From contig CAJQPR010000105.1 in NCBI GenBank assembly GCA_905480255.1, positions 43,026-107,025 on the forward strand: DNA of 64,000 bases. The letters run 5' to 3'. Positions 1-8,973 of the stretch are shown here, piece after piece (positions within the stretch are counted from its first letter, which is position 1; the number at the start of each line of letters is the position of its first letter). The position numbers were made by a program, and so were the translations under genes. A model generated the notes under the pieces. That model saw only the letters and a program-made list of their open reading frames with translations. It was not told the DNA's origin and did no database searches. The DNA is from an uncultured Woeseiaceae bacterium (GTDB taxonomy: Bacteria; Pseudomonadota; Gammaproteobacteria; Steroidobacterales; Woeseiaceae).

Positions 1-389
1 AATTACTACTCCCGGTTTTGCACGCAGAGTTCAGTCACTGCGACGCACTGGTACCTGTGCCCCTGCATCGCTGGCGCCATGTTACGCGCGGTTTCAATCA
101 GGCCCGGGAACTCTGTATGCCCTTGTCAAAAGCAGCGAATTTGCCGGTTCTTGATTCGGTAGTGCGGGTCAAGGCAACCGGATCGCAGTCGGGTCTAAGC
201 GCATCAGAACGGCGCAAAAATCTGCACGGCGCTTTCGTCGCTCGCCACAACCTGCCCTTTCGACATCCGGTGATCATCGATGATGTGATTACAACCGGCA
301 CAACCTCCGGTCAGCTTGCGCAAGCCTTGTTAAGGGCGGGGGTGTCAAGCGTCAGCGTCCTGGCCGTCGCATATTCGTCAACTTTGTAG
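1..389 (+). CDS. comF: ComF family phosphoribosyltransferase-like protein, 5' truncated by window edge
   Basis: This is the C-terminal part of a ComF/GntX family protein. The family has a type I phosphoribosyltransferase fold and is linked to DNA uptake and use of DNA as a nutrient. The reading frame is open from the window edge (leucine codons precede the listed TTG), so the true start lies outside. The conserved segment PVPLHRWRHVTRGFNQA is followed near the C-terminus by the PRPP-binding signature VIIDDVITTGTT. The gene converges on ubiA with only 5 bp between the stop codons. The catalytic substrate of ComF proteins is not established. Confidence 0.88.
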   Translation, partial: LLLPVLHAEFSHCDALVPVPLHRWRHVTRGFNQARELCMPLSKAANLPVLDSVVRVKATGSQSGLSASERRKNLHGAFVARHNLPFRHPVIIDDVITTGTTSGQLAQALLRAGVSSVSVLAVAYSSTL

Positions 390-394
390 GGGGA

Positions 395-1333
395 CTATAT
401 TGGAGGAACCGTAAAGGTGTAGTGCAGCACAATGCCGATGAATACGATCATCCCAATATAATGATTGTGCAGAAAAGCCTTGAAGCAGGCGGCCGGCTGT
501 CGGGCGCGGGCGAGCCACTGGTGGTAGCCCATCAGGATGGCCGCAAGCGCCACGGCACCGAAATACCAAACGCCAAACTCGGCCATGTCACCGATGAAAA
601 TCAGTGCGATCAGCATGAGAAGCTGCAGTCCGCCGATGACAAAAAGATCGGCATCGCCGAAAAGTATTGCGGTTGATTTTACGCCTACTTTCAGGTCGTC
701 TTCTCGATCAACCATTGCGTAGAACGTGTCATAAATAACTGCCCAGACGAGCGCAGTACCGAACACCAGCCAGGCTATTTGTTTTGCTTCACCGGTTTGG
801 GCGGCGAATGCCATTGGTACAGCCCAACCGAAGGCCGCACCAAGAACGAATTGCGGGATTGAGATAAATCGCTTGATGAACGGGTAGATGATGGTGAGGC
901 CGGCACCGATGACGGCAAGCACCTGTGCAGGTTGGTTCAGCATTGCCGCTAGTCCGACCGCGATCAGTGACAGCGCAACAAAAAGGGTCAGCGCCTCTGC
1001 CGGCGCCACCGCGCCGGACGCAATAGGCCGGGCGCGTGTACGCTCGACATAGGGGTCGATGTTTCGATCTGCGAAATCGTTCAGGACACAGCCGGCCGAA
1101 CGCATAACGATGACGCCGACCATGAAAACGAGAAAGACTCCGGCGTCCGGATGGCCTTCACCTGCGATCCATAATGCCCACAATGTTGGCCAGAGAAGTA
1201 GCCAAACGCCGATCGGCTTGTCGAGCCGCATCAGTTCGACGTAGTTCTTGAGCTGCGTCATGAAACCCGGCGCGATTCGGAGAGTCTGAGTTTTTTTTGC
1301 GGGTGTGTTCACGGCCATGAGTCTGCGTGCCAT
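395..1333 (-). CDS. ubiA: 4-hydroxybenzoate polyprenyltransferase UbiA
   Basis: Membrane prenyltransferase that attaches the polyprenyl tail to 4-hydroxybenzoate in ubiquinone synthesis. The first Asp-rich motif NDFADRNID (residues 85-93) and a second, MVDREDD, bind the Mg-diphosphate of the prenyl donor. The chain is very hydrophobic with several membrane spans. Most UbiA proteins begin close to the segment LMRLDKPIG, so the 312-residue frame may carry about 24 extra N-terminal residues; Met25 (position 1261) is an alternative start. Neither start has a clear ribosome binding site. It lies 35 bp downstream of recG on the same strand, so co-transcription with recG is likely. Confidence 0.93.
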   Translation of the reverse strand: MARRLMAVNTPAKKTQTLRIAPGFMTQLKNYVELMRLDKPIGVWLLLWPTLWALWIAGEGHPDAGVFLVFMVGVIVMRSAGCVLNDFADRNIDPYVERTRARPIASGAVAPAEALTLFVALSLIAVGLAAMLNQPAQVLAVIGAGLTIIYPFIKRFISIPQFVLGAAFGWAVPMAFAAQTGEAKQIAWLVFGTALVWAVIYDTFYAMVDREDDLKVGVKSTAILFGDADLFVIGGLQLLMLIALIFIGDMAEFGVWYFGAVALAAILMGYHQWLARARQPAACFKAFLHNHYIGMIVFIGIVLHYTFTVPPI

Positions 1334-1368
1334 TGGTTCGGCACTGAGTCTACCGCATTTGAAAACAT

Positions 1369-3456
1369 CTATACCTTCCCGTAGTGATGCGCATTGCCGA
1401 GCCAGCGTGCAACGATGGGGAATTCAGCAGTGGCATGATTCTTCTGAATATTCTCGGCGGCTTTCTGTACAGCAGGCATCAAATCCGCGTCGCGCGTGAG
1501 ATTGGCGATGCGATACTCGGGCAGACCGGTTTGTTTTGTGCCGAGGAGTTCTCCCGGGCCACGCAACTCCAGATCGCGTTGGGCAACCACAAAACCGTCA
1601 TTGGTCTCACGAAGAACACCAAGACGGCTTTTCGCCAGCTGGCCCAACGGCTGTTTGTAGAGCATGACGCAGTGACTTTGGTCCCTGCCGCGCCCTACTC
1701 GCCCACGCAACTGGTGCAGCTGGGACAATCCCATGCGCTCGGAATTCTCGATGATCATCAGGCTCGCGTTCGGTACGTCGACACCGACTTCGATGACTGT
1801 GGTTGCCACAAGGACATCGATGTCGCCGCTTTTGAACGCGCGCATGACTTTATCCCGTGCGGTGTTCTTCATTCGGCCGTGCACAAGTCCGACGCTGAGA
1901 GCGTCTAACGACTCAGTAAGCATTTCATAGCTGGCTTCCGCCGCCTGGTAATCCAGAACTTCGGACTCATCGATCAGCGGGCATACCCAGTAGGCCTGCT
2001 GGCCCTCGGCACACGCATCGCGAACCCGCTCAATAACCTCGTTTCGACGCGTATCGGGCAACGCAATCGTCTTGACGGCCTGCCGTCCTGGCGGCAACTC
2101 ATCGATTATGGAGGTGTCGAGATCCGCATACGCTGCCATTGCCAGCGTTCGCGGAATTGGAGTGGCCGTCATAACCAGTTGATGAGGGTGAACTCCTCCG
2201 CTTGCGCCTTTGTCCCGCAGCGCGAGTCTTTGATGTACGCCAAACCGATGTTGTTCATCAATGATCACGAGCGCGAGATTCGAGAAATTAACGCCCTCCT
2301 GAAACAACGCGTGTGTACCGACAACGATGCCGGCGCGGCCGCTGCCAATGGCTTCCAGCGACGCCTGCCGGTCAGCTTTCTTCTGGCTCCCGGACAACCA
2401 CGCAAGCTCGACGCCGAGGTCCTTAAACCAGTCGCAAAAGCTCGTCCAGTGTTGCTCCGCAAGCAACTCCGTTGGCGCCATGACAGCCGCCTGCACTCCG
2501 CCGGCTACGGCCTGCGCACACGCAGCCGCGGCCACCACTGTTTTGCCGGAGCCGACGTCCCCCTGGATTAGTCGCATCATCGGGTGGGGCACCTGCAGGT
2601 CGGACCCAATTTCCGCAACCACGCGATTTTGTGCATTCGTGAGTTTGTAAGGAAGGCTGTCGATAAAATTGCGCTGCAGAACCGGTCCACCAGGAAGTGA
2701 CATTGCACTTTCCTTCCTCGCAAGGTTTCGCAAATGACGAAGGCTCATGTAATGAGCAAGAAGCTCTTCAAATGAGAGCCGGACCTGGCAGGGGTGGCGC
2801 CCGGCCTCGATGCTTGCGAGGTCAGTGTCGGGCGGCGGAGTGTGCAGGTATGCGAGCGCCTCTGTCAGCGTCGGCAGCTCGAGCTCATCCAGTATTTCTG
2901 TCGGGAGCAACTCCGCCGGCGGGGACTCCTTCATCATCGCGAGTGCCTGTCCGACCAGGTTCCTGAGGCGCCCTTGTTGTACGCCTTCCGTCATCGGATA
3001 GACCGGCGTTAGCGTATCGGTAACTGCCGGTTCCTGGTTTTCGCGTAACACCCGGTATTCAGGGTGCACCATCTCCAGCCCAACAGGTCCCGGTCGGACG
3101 TCACCGTAGCAACTTACTTTTGCGCCGGTCGCAAATTGCGTTTGTTGTTGTCGGGAAAAATAGAAAAACCGCAAGGTTAGCTGGCCGCTGCCATCACTGA
3201 TGCGGACCAGCATGCTGCGCCGGCCGCGATAAACGGTCTCCGCCAGCAACACTTCGCCACTGATCAGGCAGCGCATACCGGGACGCACAGAGCCAATGTG
3301 ATGCAGCGTCGTGCGATCTTCGTAGCGCAATGGGAGCAGGAACAGAAGATCGCCGACGCGATGCAGATCCAGGCGAGTCAGGGTTTTCGCGAGCGCCGGA
3401 CCGACGCCTCGAAGGACAGTCAACGGGGACGCGAGACCAGATGCTTTCTCATCCAC
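1369..3456 (-). CDS. recG: ATP-dependent DNA helicase RecG
   Basis: Superfamily 2 double-stranded DNA translocase that remodels stalled replication forks and branches Holliday junctions. At 695 residues it matches the usual length. An N-terminal wedge/OB-fold domain covers roughly the first 250 residues. The helicase core follows: Walker A GDVGSGKT (about residue 300), the DEQH box in IIDEQHRFGV, TATPIPRT, and motif VI region QLRGRVGRG. The start is supported by AAAGGTGG just upstream. It follows ridA by 18 bp and belongs to the spoT-ridA-recG string common in Gammaproteobacteria. Confidence 0.97.
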   Translation of the reverse strand: MDEKASGLASPLTVLRGVGPALAKTLTRLDLHRVGDLLFLLPLRYEDRTTLHHIGSVRPGMRCLISGEVLLAETVYRGRRSMLVRISDGSGQLTLRFFYFSRQQQTQFATGAKVSCYGDVRPGPVGLEMVHPEYRVLRENQEPAVTDTLTPVYPMTEGVQQGRLRNLVGQALAMMKESPPAELLPTEILDELELPTLTEALAYLHTPPPDTDLASIEAGRHPCQVRLSFEELLAHYMSLRHLRNLARKESAMSLPGGPVLQRNFIDSLPYKLTNAQNRVVAEIGSDLQVPHPMMRLIQGDVGSGKTVVAAAACAQAVAGGVQAAVMAPTELLAEQHWTSFCDWFKDLGVELAWLSGSQKKADRQASLEAIGSGRAGIVVGTHALFQEGVNFSNLALVIIDEQHRFGVHQRLALRDKGASGGVHPHQLVMTATPIPRTLAMAAYADLDTSIIDELPPGRQAVKTIALPDTRRNEVIERVRDACAEGQQAYWVCPLIDESEVLDYQAAEASYEMLTESLDALSVGLVHGRMKNTARDKVMRAFKSGDIDVLVATTVIEVGVDVPNASLMIIENSERMGLSQLHQLRGRVGRGRDQSHCVMLYKQPLGQLAKSRLGVLRETNDGFVVAQRDLELRGPGELLGTKQTGLPEYRIANLTRDADLMPAVQKAAENIQKNHATAEFPIVARWLGNAHHYGKV

Positions 3457-3474
3457 CTTTCGGCGGCCGCCTTT

Positions 3475-3855
3475 TTAAAGCGCCATGATTGCCTCGGCCT
3501 CGATATCGACACCTTTCGGTAACGATGCGACGCCGAGCGCTGCGCGCGCGGGATAGGGTTCGCTGAAATACTCTGACATGACGCTGTTGACCGTCGCGAA
3601 GTTGTCGAGATCAGTCAGGTAGATCGTGAGTTTGACAACCTGATCAAGGTTGCCGCCGCCGGCAACGGCAACCGCTTTGAGATTCTGAAACACACGATGT
3701 GCGCGTGCGGCGAAATCGCCATCGACAACCTCCATAGAAGCGGGATCGAGCGGTATTTGCCCGGACATAAATAGAAAATTTCCGCTTCGAACAGCTTGTG
3801 AATATGTGCCAATGGCAGATGGTGCGTCATCAGTATGAATAGTTTCTTTGCTCAC
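3475..3855 (-). CDS. ridA: RidA family enamine/imine deaminase
   Basis: Small cytosolic protein of the RidA/YjgF/UK114 family. RidA hydrolyses reactive 2-aminoacrylate and related enamines released by PLP enzymes. The family landmarks are present: GTYSQAVRSGNFLFMSGQ near the N-terminus and YPARAALGV, whose Arg is the substrate-binding arginine, followed by the C-terminal VDIEAEAIMAL. The start codon is GTG with GGAG six bases upstream. The gene sits between spoT and recG with 18 bp gaps on each side. Some members of the family lack deaminase activity, so the substrate is inferred. Confidence 0.92.
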   Translation of the reverse strand: MSKETIHTDDAPSAIGTYSQAVRSGNFLFMSGQIPLDPASMEVVDGDFAARAHRVFQNLKAVAVAGGGNLDQVVKLTIYLTDLDNFATVNSVMSEYFSEPYPARAALGVASLPKGVDIEAEAIMAL

Positions 3856-3873
3856 CCGGGTCTCCGTTTAGTT

Positions 3874-6030
3874 TTATGCGCTGTCGCGACTTACACTTTT
3901 TACATTTTGCATTTTACGAACATTGCGCATGATATGCGCCAGATGCGTACGGTCCTTCACCTGCAACAGGAACGTCATTGCGGAGGTGTCCTGATGTCGG
4001 ATGTTGACAGATACTTCTTCAATGTTCGATTGTGAATCGGCAATTACGGCTGCTACTTCGGCCAGTACGCCGGTCTTGTTGACCGTCTCGACCTGTATTT
4101 GGCTGGAGAAGTCACGATCAATATCTTCCTCCCAGCCTACGGACAGCCATTTTTCGGGTTGCTTGCGGAAGTTGATCAGGTTGCCGCAGGAGTTGCGGTG
4201 AATAACGACGCCGCGGCCTGCGCTCAGATATCCCATGACTTCATCGCCAGGAATTGGATAGCAACACTTGGCGTAGGACACCACCATGCCCTCGGTTCCC
4301 GCGATAACAAGGCTCGCTGATTTGGGTTCGGTTTGTTCGCCCTTCTCGCCAATCAGGAAACGGGCGGTTAATGGAGCCAGCCGCTCGCCAAGGCCAAGCT
4401 GCGCATAAAGATCAGTGGCACCGACCAGATCAAGTTCATCGAGCGCTTCTCGCAAGCGGACCTTGCCGATCTTCCGCAGTGACGAGCCCAGGTCCTTGAG
4501 CGACCGGTCGAGCAGGCGCTTACCCAGATCGACAGATTCGGTGGTCCGCATATTTTTCATGTACTGGCGAATCGCGGATCGGGCCTTTGCGGTCGCAACA
4601 AAAGAGACCCAGTTCGGATTTGGTTTGGCGCCGCGCGCCGTGACAATTTCGACTGTCTGGCTGTTTTTCAGCACCGTTCGTAATGGAACGAGAGTCCGGT
4701 CAACTTTACCGGCGACGCAACGATTGCCAACGTCGGTATGTACCGCGTACGCGAAGTCTACGATGGTCGCGCCCTTCGGCATTGGCATGATGTCGCCCTT
4801 CGGAGTGAAGACGTAAATCTTGTCCGGGAATAGATCGACTTTAACGCTTTCGAGAAACTCTTCGGACGTGCCCGTTCGTTGTATTTCCTCAAGTCTCGCC
4901 AGCCAATCCCTCGCCCTGCGTTGCGGGGTTGCTGTCGATTTGTCAATTGCCTTGTACTGCCAGTGTGCGGCCACGCCCGATTCTGCAACCCTGTCCATAT
5001 CGGTTGTTCTTATTTGAGCCTCAAGAGGTAAGCCCTTTGGGCCGAATAAAGTCGTATGCAGTGACTGATAACCATTGACTCGCGGGATGGCGATGTAGTC
5101 TTTGAAGCGTCCCGGCATTGGCTTGTACAGGCCGTGCACTATGCCGAGAACCCGATAGCAGGTATTGACGTCGTCGACGATGATGCGAAAACCGTAAACG
5201 TCGACCACGTCATTGAGAATACGTTTCTTGCCGGCCATTTTTCTGTAAATACTGTAAAGATGTTTCTCCCGGCCGCGAACCTCGCCCGTGATCCCTTCTT
5301 CCTCCATCGCTTTGAGAATGCTCTCGGAGATGCGTTTTACTATCTGTCGCTGGCTGCCTTTGCTCTTCTTAAGCGCCCTTTGCAGCACGGCATAGCGATA
5401 CGGGTAGAGATACCGGAAGCCCAGATCTTCAAGCGCAACTTTCATGTGATTGATGCCAAGCCGATTGGCAATCGGCGCATAGATTTCAAGTGTTTCACGG
5501 GCGATGCGCGCCTGTTTTTCTCGCGGCATCGCGCCAAGCGTTTCCATGTTGTGCATTCGGTCTGCCAGTTTGACCAGGATCACGCGAATGTCCTCGATCA
5601 TAGCCAGCATCATTTTGCGGAAACTCTCGGCGTGCGCCTCGGCCCGGTTGGTGAAATGCATCTGGTCCAGTTTGCTGACGGCATCAACCAGGGTGGCTAC
5701 TTCTGTTCCGAATTGGTCTTCCAGCTCTGCAATCGGAACGTCCGTGTCTTCGACAACGTCGTGAAGAATCGCAGCGACGATTGTTTGCGAGTCGAGATGC
5801 ATGTCGGCCAGTGTCTGGGCAACGGCAACCGGGTGGGAAATGTAGGGCTCGCCTGACTTGCGGGTCTGCCCTTCGTGGGCAATCGCGCCAAATTCGTAGG
5901 CTTTCATGACCCGCTCGATTAGCTCGGCAGGCATATAGGATTCAAGCGTTTCTACGAGCGCCTTTATATCCCTGCTTCGTCTTGGCGACGTGCCGGGAAG
6001 TTTGGATAAAAGTGTTGCGGCGTAATCCAT
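3874..6030 (-). CDS. spoT: Bifunctional (p)ppGpp synthetase/hydrolase SpoT
   Basis: Controls the stringent-response alarmone (p)ppGpp. The N-terminal HD hydrolase domain is intact, with SHPVAVAQ and ILHDVVEDT in the first 75 residues. The synthetase domain includes RFKDYIAIPRVNGYQSLHTT. A TGS domain (DIMPMPKGATIVDFAYAVH) and a C-terminal ACT domain follow, giving the standard 718-residue RelA/SpoT layout. An intact HD box argues for SpoT rather than a synthetase-only RelA. The gene lies 121 bp downstream of rpoZ, and ridA and recG follow closely, so the block is probably one transcription unit with an internal promoter possible in the rpoZ-spoT gap. Confidence 0.97.
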   Translation of the reverse strand: MDYAATLLSKLPGTSPRRSRDIKALVETLESYMPAELIERVMKAYEFGAIAHEGQTRKSGEPYISHPVAVAQTLADMHLDSQTIVAAILHDVVEDTDVPIAELEDQFGTEVATLVDAVSKLDQMHFTNRAEAHAESFRKMMLAMIEDIRVILVKLADRMHNMETLGAMPREKQARIARETLEIYAPIANRLGINHMKVALEDLGFRYLYPYRYAVLQRALKKSKGSQRQIVKRISESILKAMEEEGITGEVRGREKHLYSIYRKMAGKKRILNDVVDVYGFRIIVDDVNTCYRVLGIVHGLYKPMPGRFKDYIAIPRVNGYQSLHTTLFGPKGLPLEAQIRTTDMDRVAESGVAAHWQYKAIDKSTATPQRRARDWLARLEEIQRTGTSEEFLESVKVDLFPDKIYVFTPKGDIMPMPKGATIVDFAYAVHTDVGNRCVAGKVDRTLVPLRTVLKNSQTVEIVTARGAKPNPNWVSFVATAKARSAIRQYMKNMRTTESVDLGKRLLDRSLKDLGSSLRKIGKVRLREALDELDLVGATDLYAQLGLGERLAPLTARFLIGEKGEQTEPKSASLVIAGTEGMVVSYAKCCYPIPGDEVMGYLSAGRGVVIHRNSCGNLINFRKQPEKWLSVGWEEDIDRDFSSQIQVETVNKTGVLAEVAAVIADSQSNIEEVSVNIRHQDTSAMTFLLQVKDRTHLAHIMRNVRKMQNVKSVSRDSA

Positions 6031-6151
6031 GCCTCATCATATCCCAAAGTGCCCACTGGCCATCTGCCGGCGGGTCAATCGGTCTGAGGACTTCTTCAAC
6101 GCCGGGTCTTGTCGGCTGAGGGGATTTCGGCAGGTGGGTCAGTCGCCCGCT

Positions 6152-6433
6152 TTAATCACCAATGGAAATTCCACGCATCGGCAAAATATCATCCGCTGCC
6201 TCGGGCTGCATGAACTCTTCCGGCATTGGTGTGTCGATCTCTTCGAGGATCGCTGGCGTGATGTGACCCTCGGCGATTTCCCGCAGAGCAATCACGGTGG
6301 GCTTGTCGTTCTCAAGCTCAACCATGGAGTCGGCGCCGTGCGCTACGCGACGGGCACGTTTGGCGGCAACCAGCACCATTTCAAAAATGTTGTCTATGTT
6401 TTCGAGACAATCTTCGACCGTAATTCTGGCCAT
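6152..6433 (-). CDS. rpoZ: DNA-directed RNA polymerase omega subunit
   Basis: Small subunit that helps fold and assemble the beta-prime subunit and contributes to a ppGpp binding site on RNA polymerase. The start [20 protein letters not shown] and the segment [11 protein letters not shown] are typical of proteobacterial omega. At 93 residues it is the normal length. The gene lies between gmk (76 bp upstream) and spoT, the classical gmk-rpoZ-spoT order, which joins GMP metabolism, the polymerase and the alarmone enzyme. Confidence 0.96.
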   Translation of the reverse strand: MARITVEDCLENIDNIFEMVLVAAKRARRVAHGADSMVELENDKPTVIALREIAEGHITPAILEEIDTPMPEEFMQPEAADDILPMRGISIGD

Positions 6434-6509
6434 GTATTTCTCACTCCAGTATCGTCCCGGTGGGACTTTTCAGCAACCTAGCCGAACAGCATATCTTAAT
6501 GTGGCTGGG

Positions 6510-7127
6510 CTAGACCAGTATATTTTTGACTCTTTGTTCGAGCCTGGGGTGGTTTACACGGTTTTCCCCACCATCTCCGGCAATCACTGCTTCGAGTTCT
6601 GTGACGGCATGCTCCAGCTCGTCATTGATGATGACATAGTCAAACTCATCCCAGTGGGACATGTCACCGAGTGCGTCGCTGAGGCGCCGCGCGATTACGT
6701 CATCGGAGTCTGTTTGCCGGCCACGAAGTCGCCGCTCAAGTTCAGGCCGGGAGGGGGGCAGGACAAAGATCGTGGTGCAGCCGGGCATCGACTTACGCAC
6801 CTGCTGCGCGCCCTGCCAGTCGATTTCCAGAATGACGTGGTTGCCTTCGGCAAGGTGGTCTTCCACCTGCGAGCGACTGGTCCCGTAGTGATTGTCGAAG
6901 ACCAGCGCCGACTCGAGCAACTCGCCTCTTTCTCTTAAGATCTCAAATTCCTCTGGCGTCACAAAGAAATAGTCGCGTCCGTGCTCTTCAGTGGATCGTT
7001 GTTTGCGTGTCGTATAGGAAATCGAAAACTTAAACGACGGATTGCGATCGACCAGGGCCTTGACCAGTGTGGTCTTGCCCGCACCGGAGGGTGCTGCAAT
7101 GACAAATAGTGATGGGACATTATTCAT
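6510..7127 (-). CDS. gmk: Guanylate kinase
   Basis: Phosphorylates GMP (and dGMP) to GDP with ATP, an essential step in GTP supply. The P-loop APSGAGKTTL is at residues 12-21. The GMP-binding region SYTTRKQR is followed by YFFVTPEEFEILRERGELLE. Length 205 is normal. The start codon is 3 bp from the end of yicC, so translational coupling with yicC is likely. Confidence 0.97.
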   Translation of the reverse strand: MNNVPSLFVIAAPSGAGKTTLVKALVDRNPSFKFSISYTTRKQRSTEEHGRDYFFVTPEEFEILRERGELLESALVFDNHYGTSRSQVEDHLAEGNHVILEIDWQGAQQVRKSMPGCTTIFVLPPSRPELERRLRGRQTDSDDVIARRLSDALGDMSHWDEFDYVIINDELEHAVTELEAVIAGDGGENRVNHPRLEQRVKNILV

Positions 7128-7130
7128 TTA

Positions 7131-7997
7131 TTATTCAACGTTCTGAATCTGCTCGCGCATTTGCTCGATCAAAACCTTGAGGTCAACCGCCGCACCGGTG
7201 GTTTCGGTGTCCGCCGACTTGGAACCGAGTGTATTGGCCTCCCGGTTGAGTTCCTGCATCAGGAAGTCCAGTCGCCGGCCCACAGGCTCATCGCCTGCCA
7301 GGGCTTTGCGTACTTCGCTGACGTGGCTCTCGAGCCGATCGATCTCTTCATCAACATCCAGTTTCTGGGCGATTAGTGCGAGTTCCGTTTCCAGTCGGGC
7401 CGGATCGGCTTCTACATCCAGCTTGTCGATTCTCTCCTGTTGCTTGGCGCGAACTGCAGCCAGAACTTCGGGCATGCGTTTTCGAACCCGCCCTGCAATC
7501 TCCAGCGTCTCCGCGAGGCGGGTATCAATCATTTGTCCGATGCGCTCTCCTTCGCTGCCGCGCATCAACGCCATTGAAGCAAGCGTGGCGTCGAGGACCT
7601 GCATGGCCTCAGCGAGAAGTGGCTCGGTGTCTATCTCAGGTTCGGCAACGACACCGGGCCAGCGCAGGACATCAATCGGATCCAGCGCATGGGTGTCAGG
7701 CAGCAACGCCGAAATCTCGTCAACTCTTGCGGCGATCTGGCGAACCAGGTCTTCGTTAAGCGAGAGGTTCGTGCCGGCGGCGGAACCCCTGCGAAGATGA
7801 ATCGAGCATTCGATCTTGCCGCGATTGAGCAACTCGCCAATTTTGGCGCGCAGCTCAACTTCCTTCGGCCGCAACTCTTCCGGAAGACGAAACTGCACGT
7901 CCAGAAAACGATGGTTCACGGCCCGCAGCTCACAGGTCAGTGTCCCGAAAGGCGTCTCCGCCACTTCCCGGGCAAAGCCGGTCATACTGTTCAACAT
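7131..7997 (-). CDS. yicC: YicC family endoribonuclease
   Basis: YicC-type protein (YicC N-terminal domain plus DUF1732 C-terminal domain); members of this family act as endoribonucleases on small RNAs and mRNAs. I place the start at LNSMTGFAR (288 residues) and not at the longer 301-residue frame. Nearly all homologues begin this way, and AGGGGA lies about seven bases upstream of this ATG. The C-terminal signature FLMQELNREANTLGSKS is complete. It is the first gene of the minus-strand block yicC-gmk-rpoZ-spoT and is divergent from the PP2C gene across about 200 bp. Confidence 0.93.
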   Translation of the reverse strand: MLNSMTGFAREVAETPFGTLTCELRAVNHRFLDVQFRLPEELRPKEVELRAKIGELLNRGKIECSIHLRRGSAAGTNLSLNEDLVRQIAARVDEISALLPDTHALDPIDVLRWPGVVAEPEIDTEPLLAEAMQVLDATLASMALMRGSEGERIGQMIDTRLAETLEIAGRVRKRMPEVLAAVRAKQQERIDKLDVEADPARLETELALIAQKLDVDEEIDRLESHVSEVRKALAGDEPVGRRLDFLMQELNREANTLGSKSADTETTGAAVDLKVLIEQMREQIQNVE

Positions 7998-8071
7998 GAA
8001 ATTTCCCCTGGCAGCAATTTGAGGTTTTGCTGTCATAACTGTGCGTTCATCACAGACAAGACGTATATGTC

Positions 8072-8086
8072 CCGCAATAATTGCGG
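8072..8086. repeat. Perfect 15-bp palindrome between yicC and the PP2C gene
   Basis: CCGCAAT-A-ATTGCGG reads identically on both strands. It lies in the 201-bp divergent promoter region between yicC and the PP2C phosphatase gene and could be a dimeric regulator site or a hairpin in the leader of either transcript. No matching regulator is known to me. Confidence 0.5.
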
Positions 8087-8107
8087 CGGATTTTGCTGTA
8101 ATGACCG

Positions 8108-8130
8108 CCTGCAGTCTTGCAGGTTTTGTT
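8108..8130 (+). terminator. Terminator-like hairpin upstream of the PP2C gene
   Basis: CCTGCA-GTCT-TGCAGG forms a six-pair stem with a four-base loop and is followed by TTTTGTT. It reads as a rho-independent terminator on the plus strand, although no plus-strand gene precedes it. It could end a short RNA that starts in the yicC promoter region, or regulate the PP2C leader. Confidence 0.4.
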
Positions 8131-8157
8131 TATTTGTTCATTTATTTTAAGCTGACC

Positions 8158-8171
8158 GGCCGACGTCGGCC
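8158..8171. repeat. Perfect 14-bp palindrome 27 bp upstream of the PP2C start
   Basis: GGCCGAC-GTCGGCC is a perfect palindrome just before the ribosome binding region of the PP2C gene. It may be an operator or an mRNA hairpin that affects translation. Function is unknown. Confidence 0.45.
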
Positions 8172-8198
8172 AGCGCTAAAGGTCCGTAATCAAGCCCT

Positions 8199-8945
8199 AT
8201 GAAAATTGAGTATGCAAAAGTCTCCGCCCTCGGAGACCGTCAGGACAATCAGGATCGCGCTGCGGTCGTCGTCGCCGAAGATGCCGCGATCATGCTGGTA
8301 TTCGATGGAATGGGCGGACACGCGGATGGCGCAGCAGCGGCCGAGGTGGGCATGAATACCGTCCAGAACCTGTTTACCTCTGCAGATCTGCCGCTTTTTG
8401 ATCCGCAGGGTTTTCTCTACATGGCGCTGTCAAGGGCGCATGACGAAGTGGTCAAGCTTGGTGCAGACCACGCGGTTGACTTCCGGCCAAGGGCTACCTG
8501 CGCGATTTGCCTGCTTCAGGAAGGCGGTACCTGGTGGGCCCATATAGGGGACAGTCGTATTTACCAGATGCGTCAAGGTGAGGTGGTCACGCGCTCACGG
8601 GATCATAGCCACGTCGAGGTTCTGATTCAGGAAGGAGCGATTACTGAAGAAGAAGCGCTGGATCATCCGATGCGTAATTTCGTCGAGTGCTGCATCGGCG
8701 GCGACGCGCCGGTGCCGGACATGAGCATTACCCGCAAAATGGGCCTGGAGGTCGGCGACGTGCTGCTGGCATGTTCAGATGGCCTGTGGTCCGGAATGAA
8801 CGACAAGGAAATTGCTGAAATCTCAACCCGAAAAACGATGAGTCTTGCAGAAAATCTAAAAGCATTGAGTATGAAAGCACTGACAATGAACGCGCCATAC
8901 AGCGACAATACGACCGGTACTGCGTTACTCTGGCTCGGCGATTAG
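8199..8945 (+). CDS. PP2C family serine/threonine protein phosphatase
   Basis: Metal-dependent protein phosphatase that removes phosphate from Ser/Thr residues. The metal-binding motifs are intact: NQDRA, VFDGMGGHADG (residues 34-44), HIGDSRIYQM, ACSDGLW and the closing SDNTTG. At 248 residues it consists of the catalytic domain alone, with no membrane segment. No kinase gene is adjacent, so its partner is not visible here. It is divergent from yicC and 28 bp upstream of rph, so it may lead the rph-rdgB-hemW unit. Confidence 0.92.
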   Translation: MKIEYAKVSALGDRQDNQDRAAVVVAEDAAIMLVFDGMGGHADGAAAAEVGMNTVQNLFTSADLPLFDPQGFLYMALSRAHDEVVKLGADHAVDFRPRATCAICLLQEGGTWWAHIGDSRIYQMRQGEVVTRSRDHSHVEVLIQEGAITEEEALDHPMRNFVECCIGGDAPVPDMSITRKMGLEVGDVLLACSDGLWSGMNDKEIAEISTRKTMSLAENLKALSMKALTMNAPYSDNTTGTALLWLGD

Positions 8946-8973
8946 CCGGCAGTCCAACCTTTAGGAGTTCTCC

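Noticed and set aside
5134-5856. 240-residue plus-strand ORF opposite spoT
   Set aside because: It is a shadow of the spoT coding sequence; spoT has all expected domains and this frame has no recognisable family features.
7177-7800. 207-residue plus-strand ORF opposite yicC
   Set aside because: Ser/Arg-rich composition typical of an antisense frame; yicC is clearly the real gene.
8036-8056. TGTGCGTTCATCACA as a CRP site upstream of the PP2C gene
   Set aside because: The spacer between half sites is five bases instead of six and one core base differs, so it does not fit the CRP consensus.
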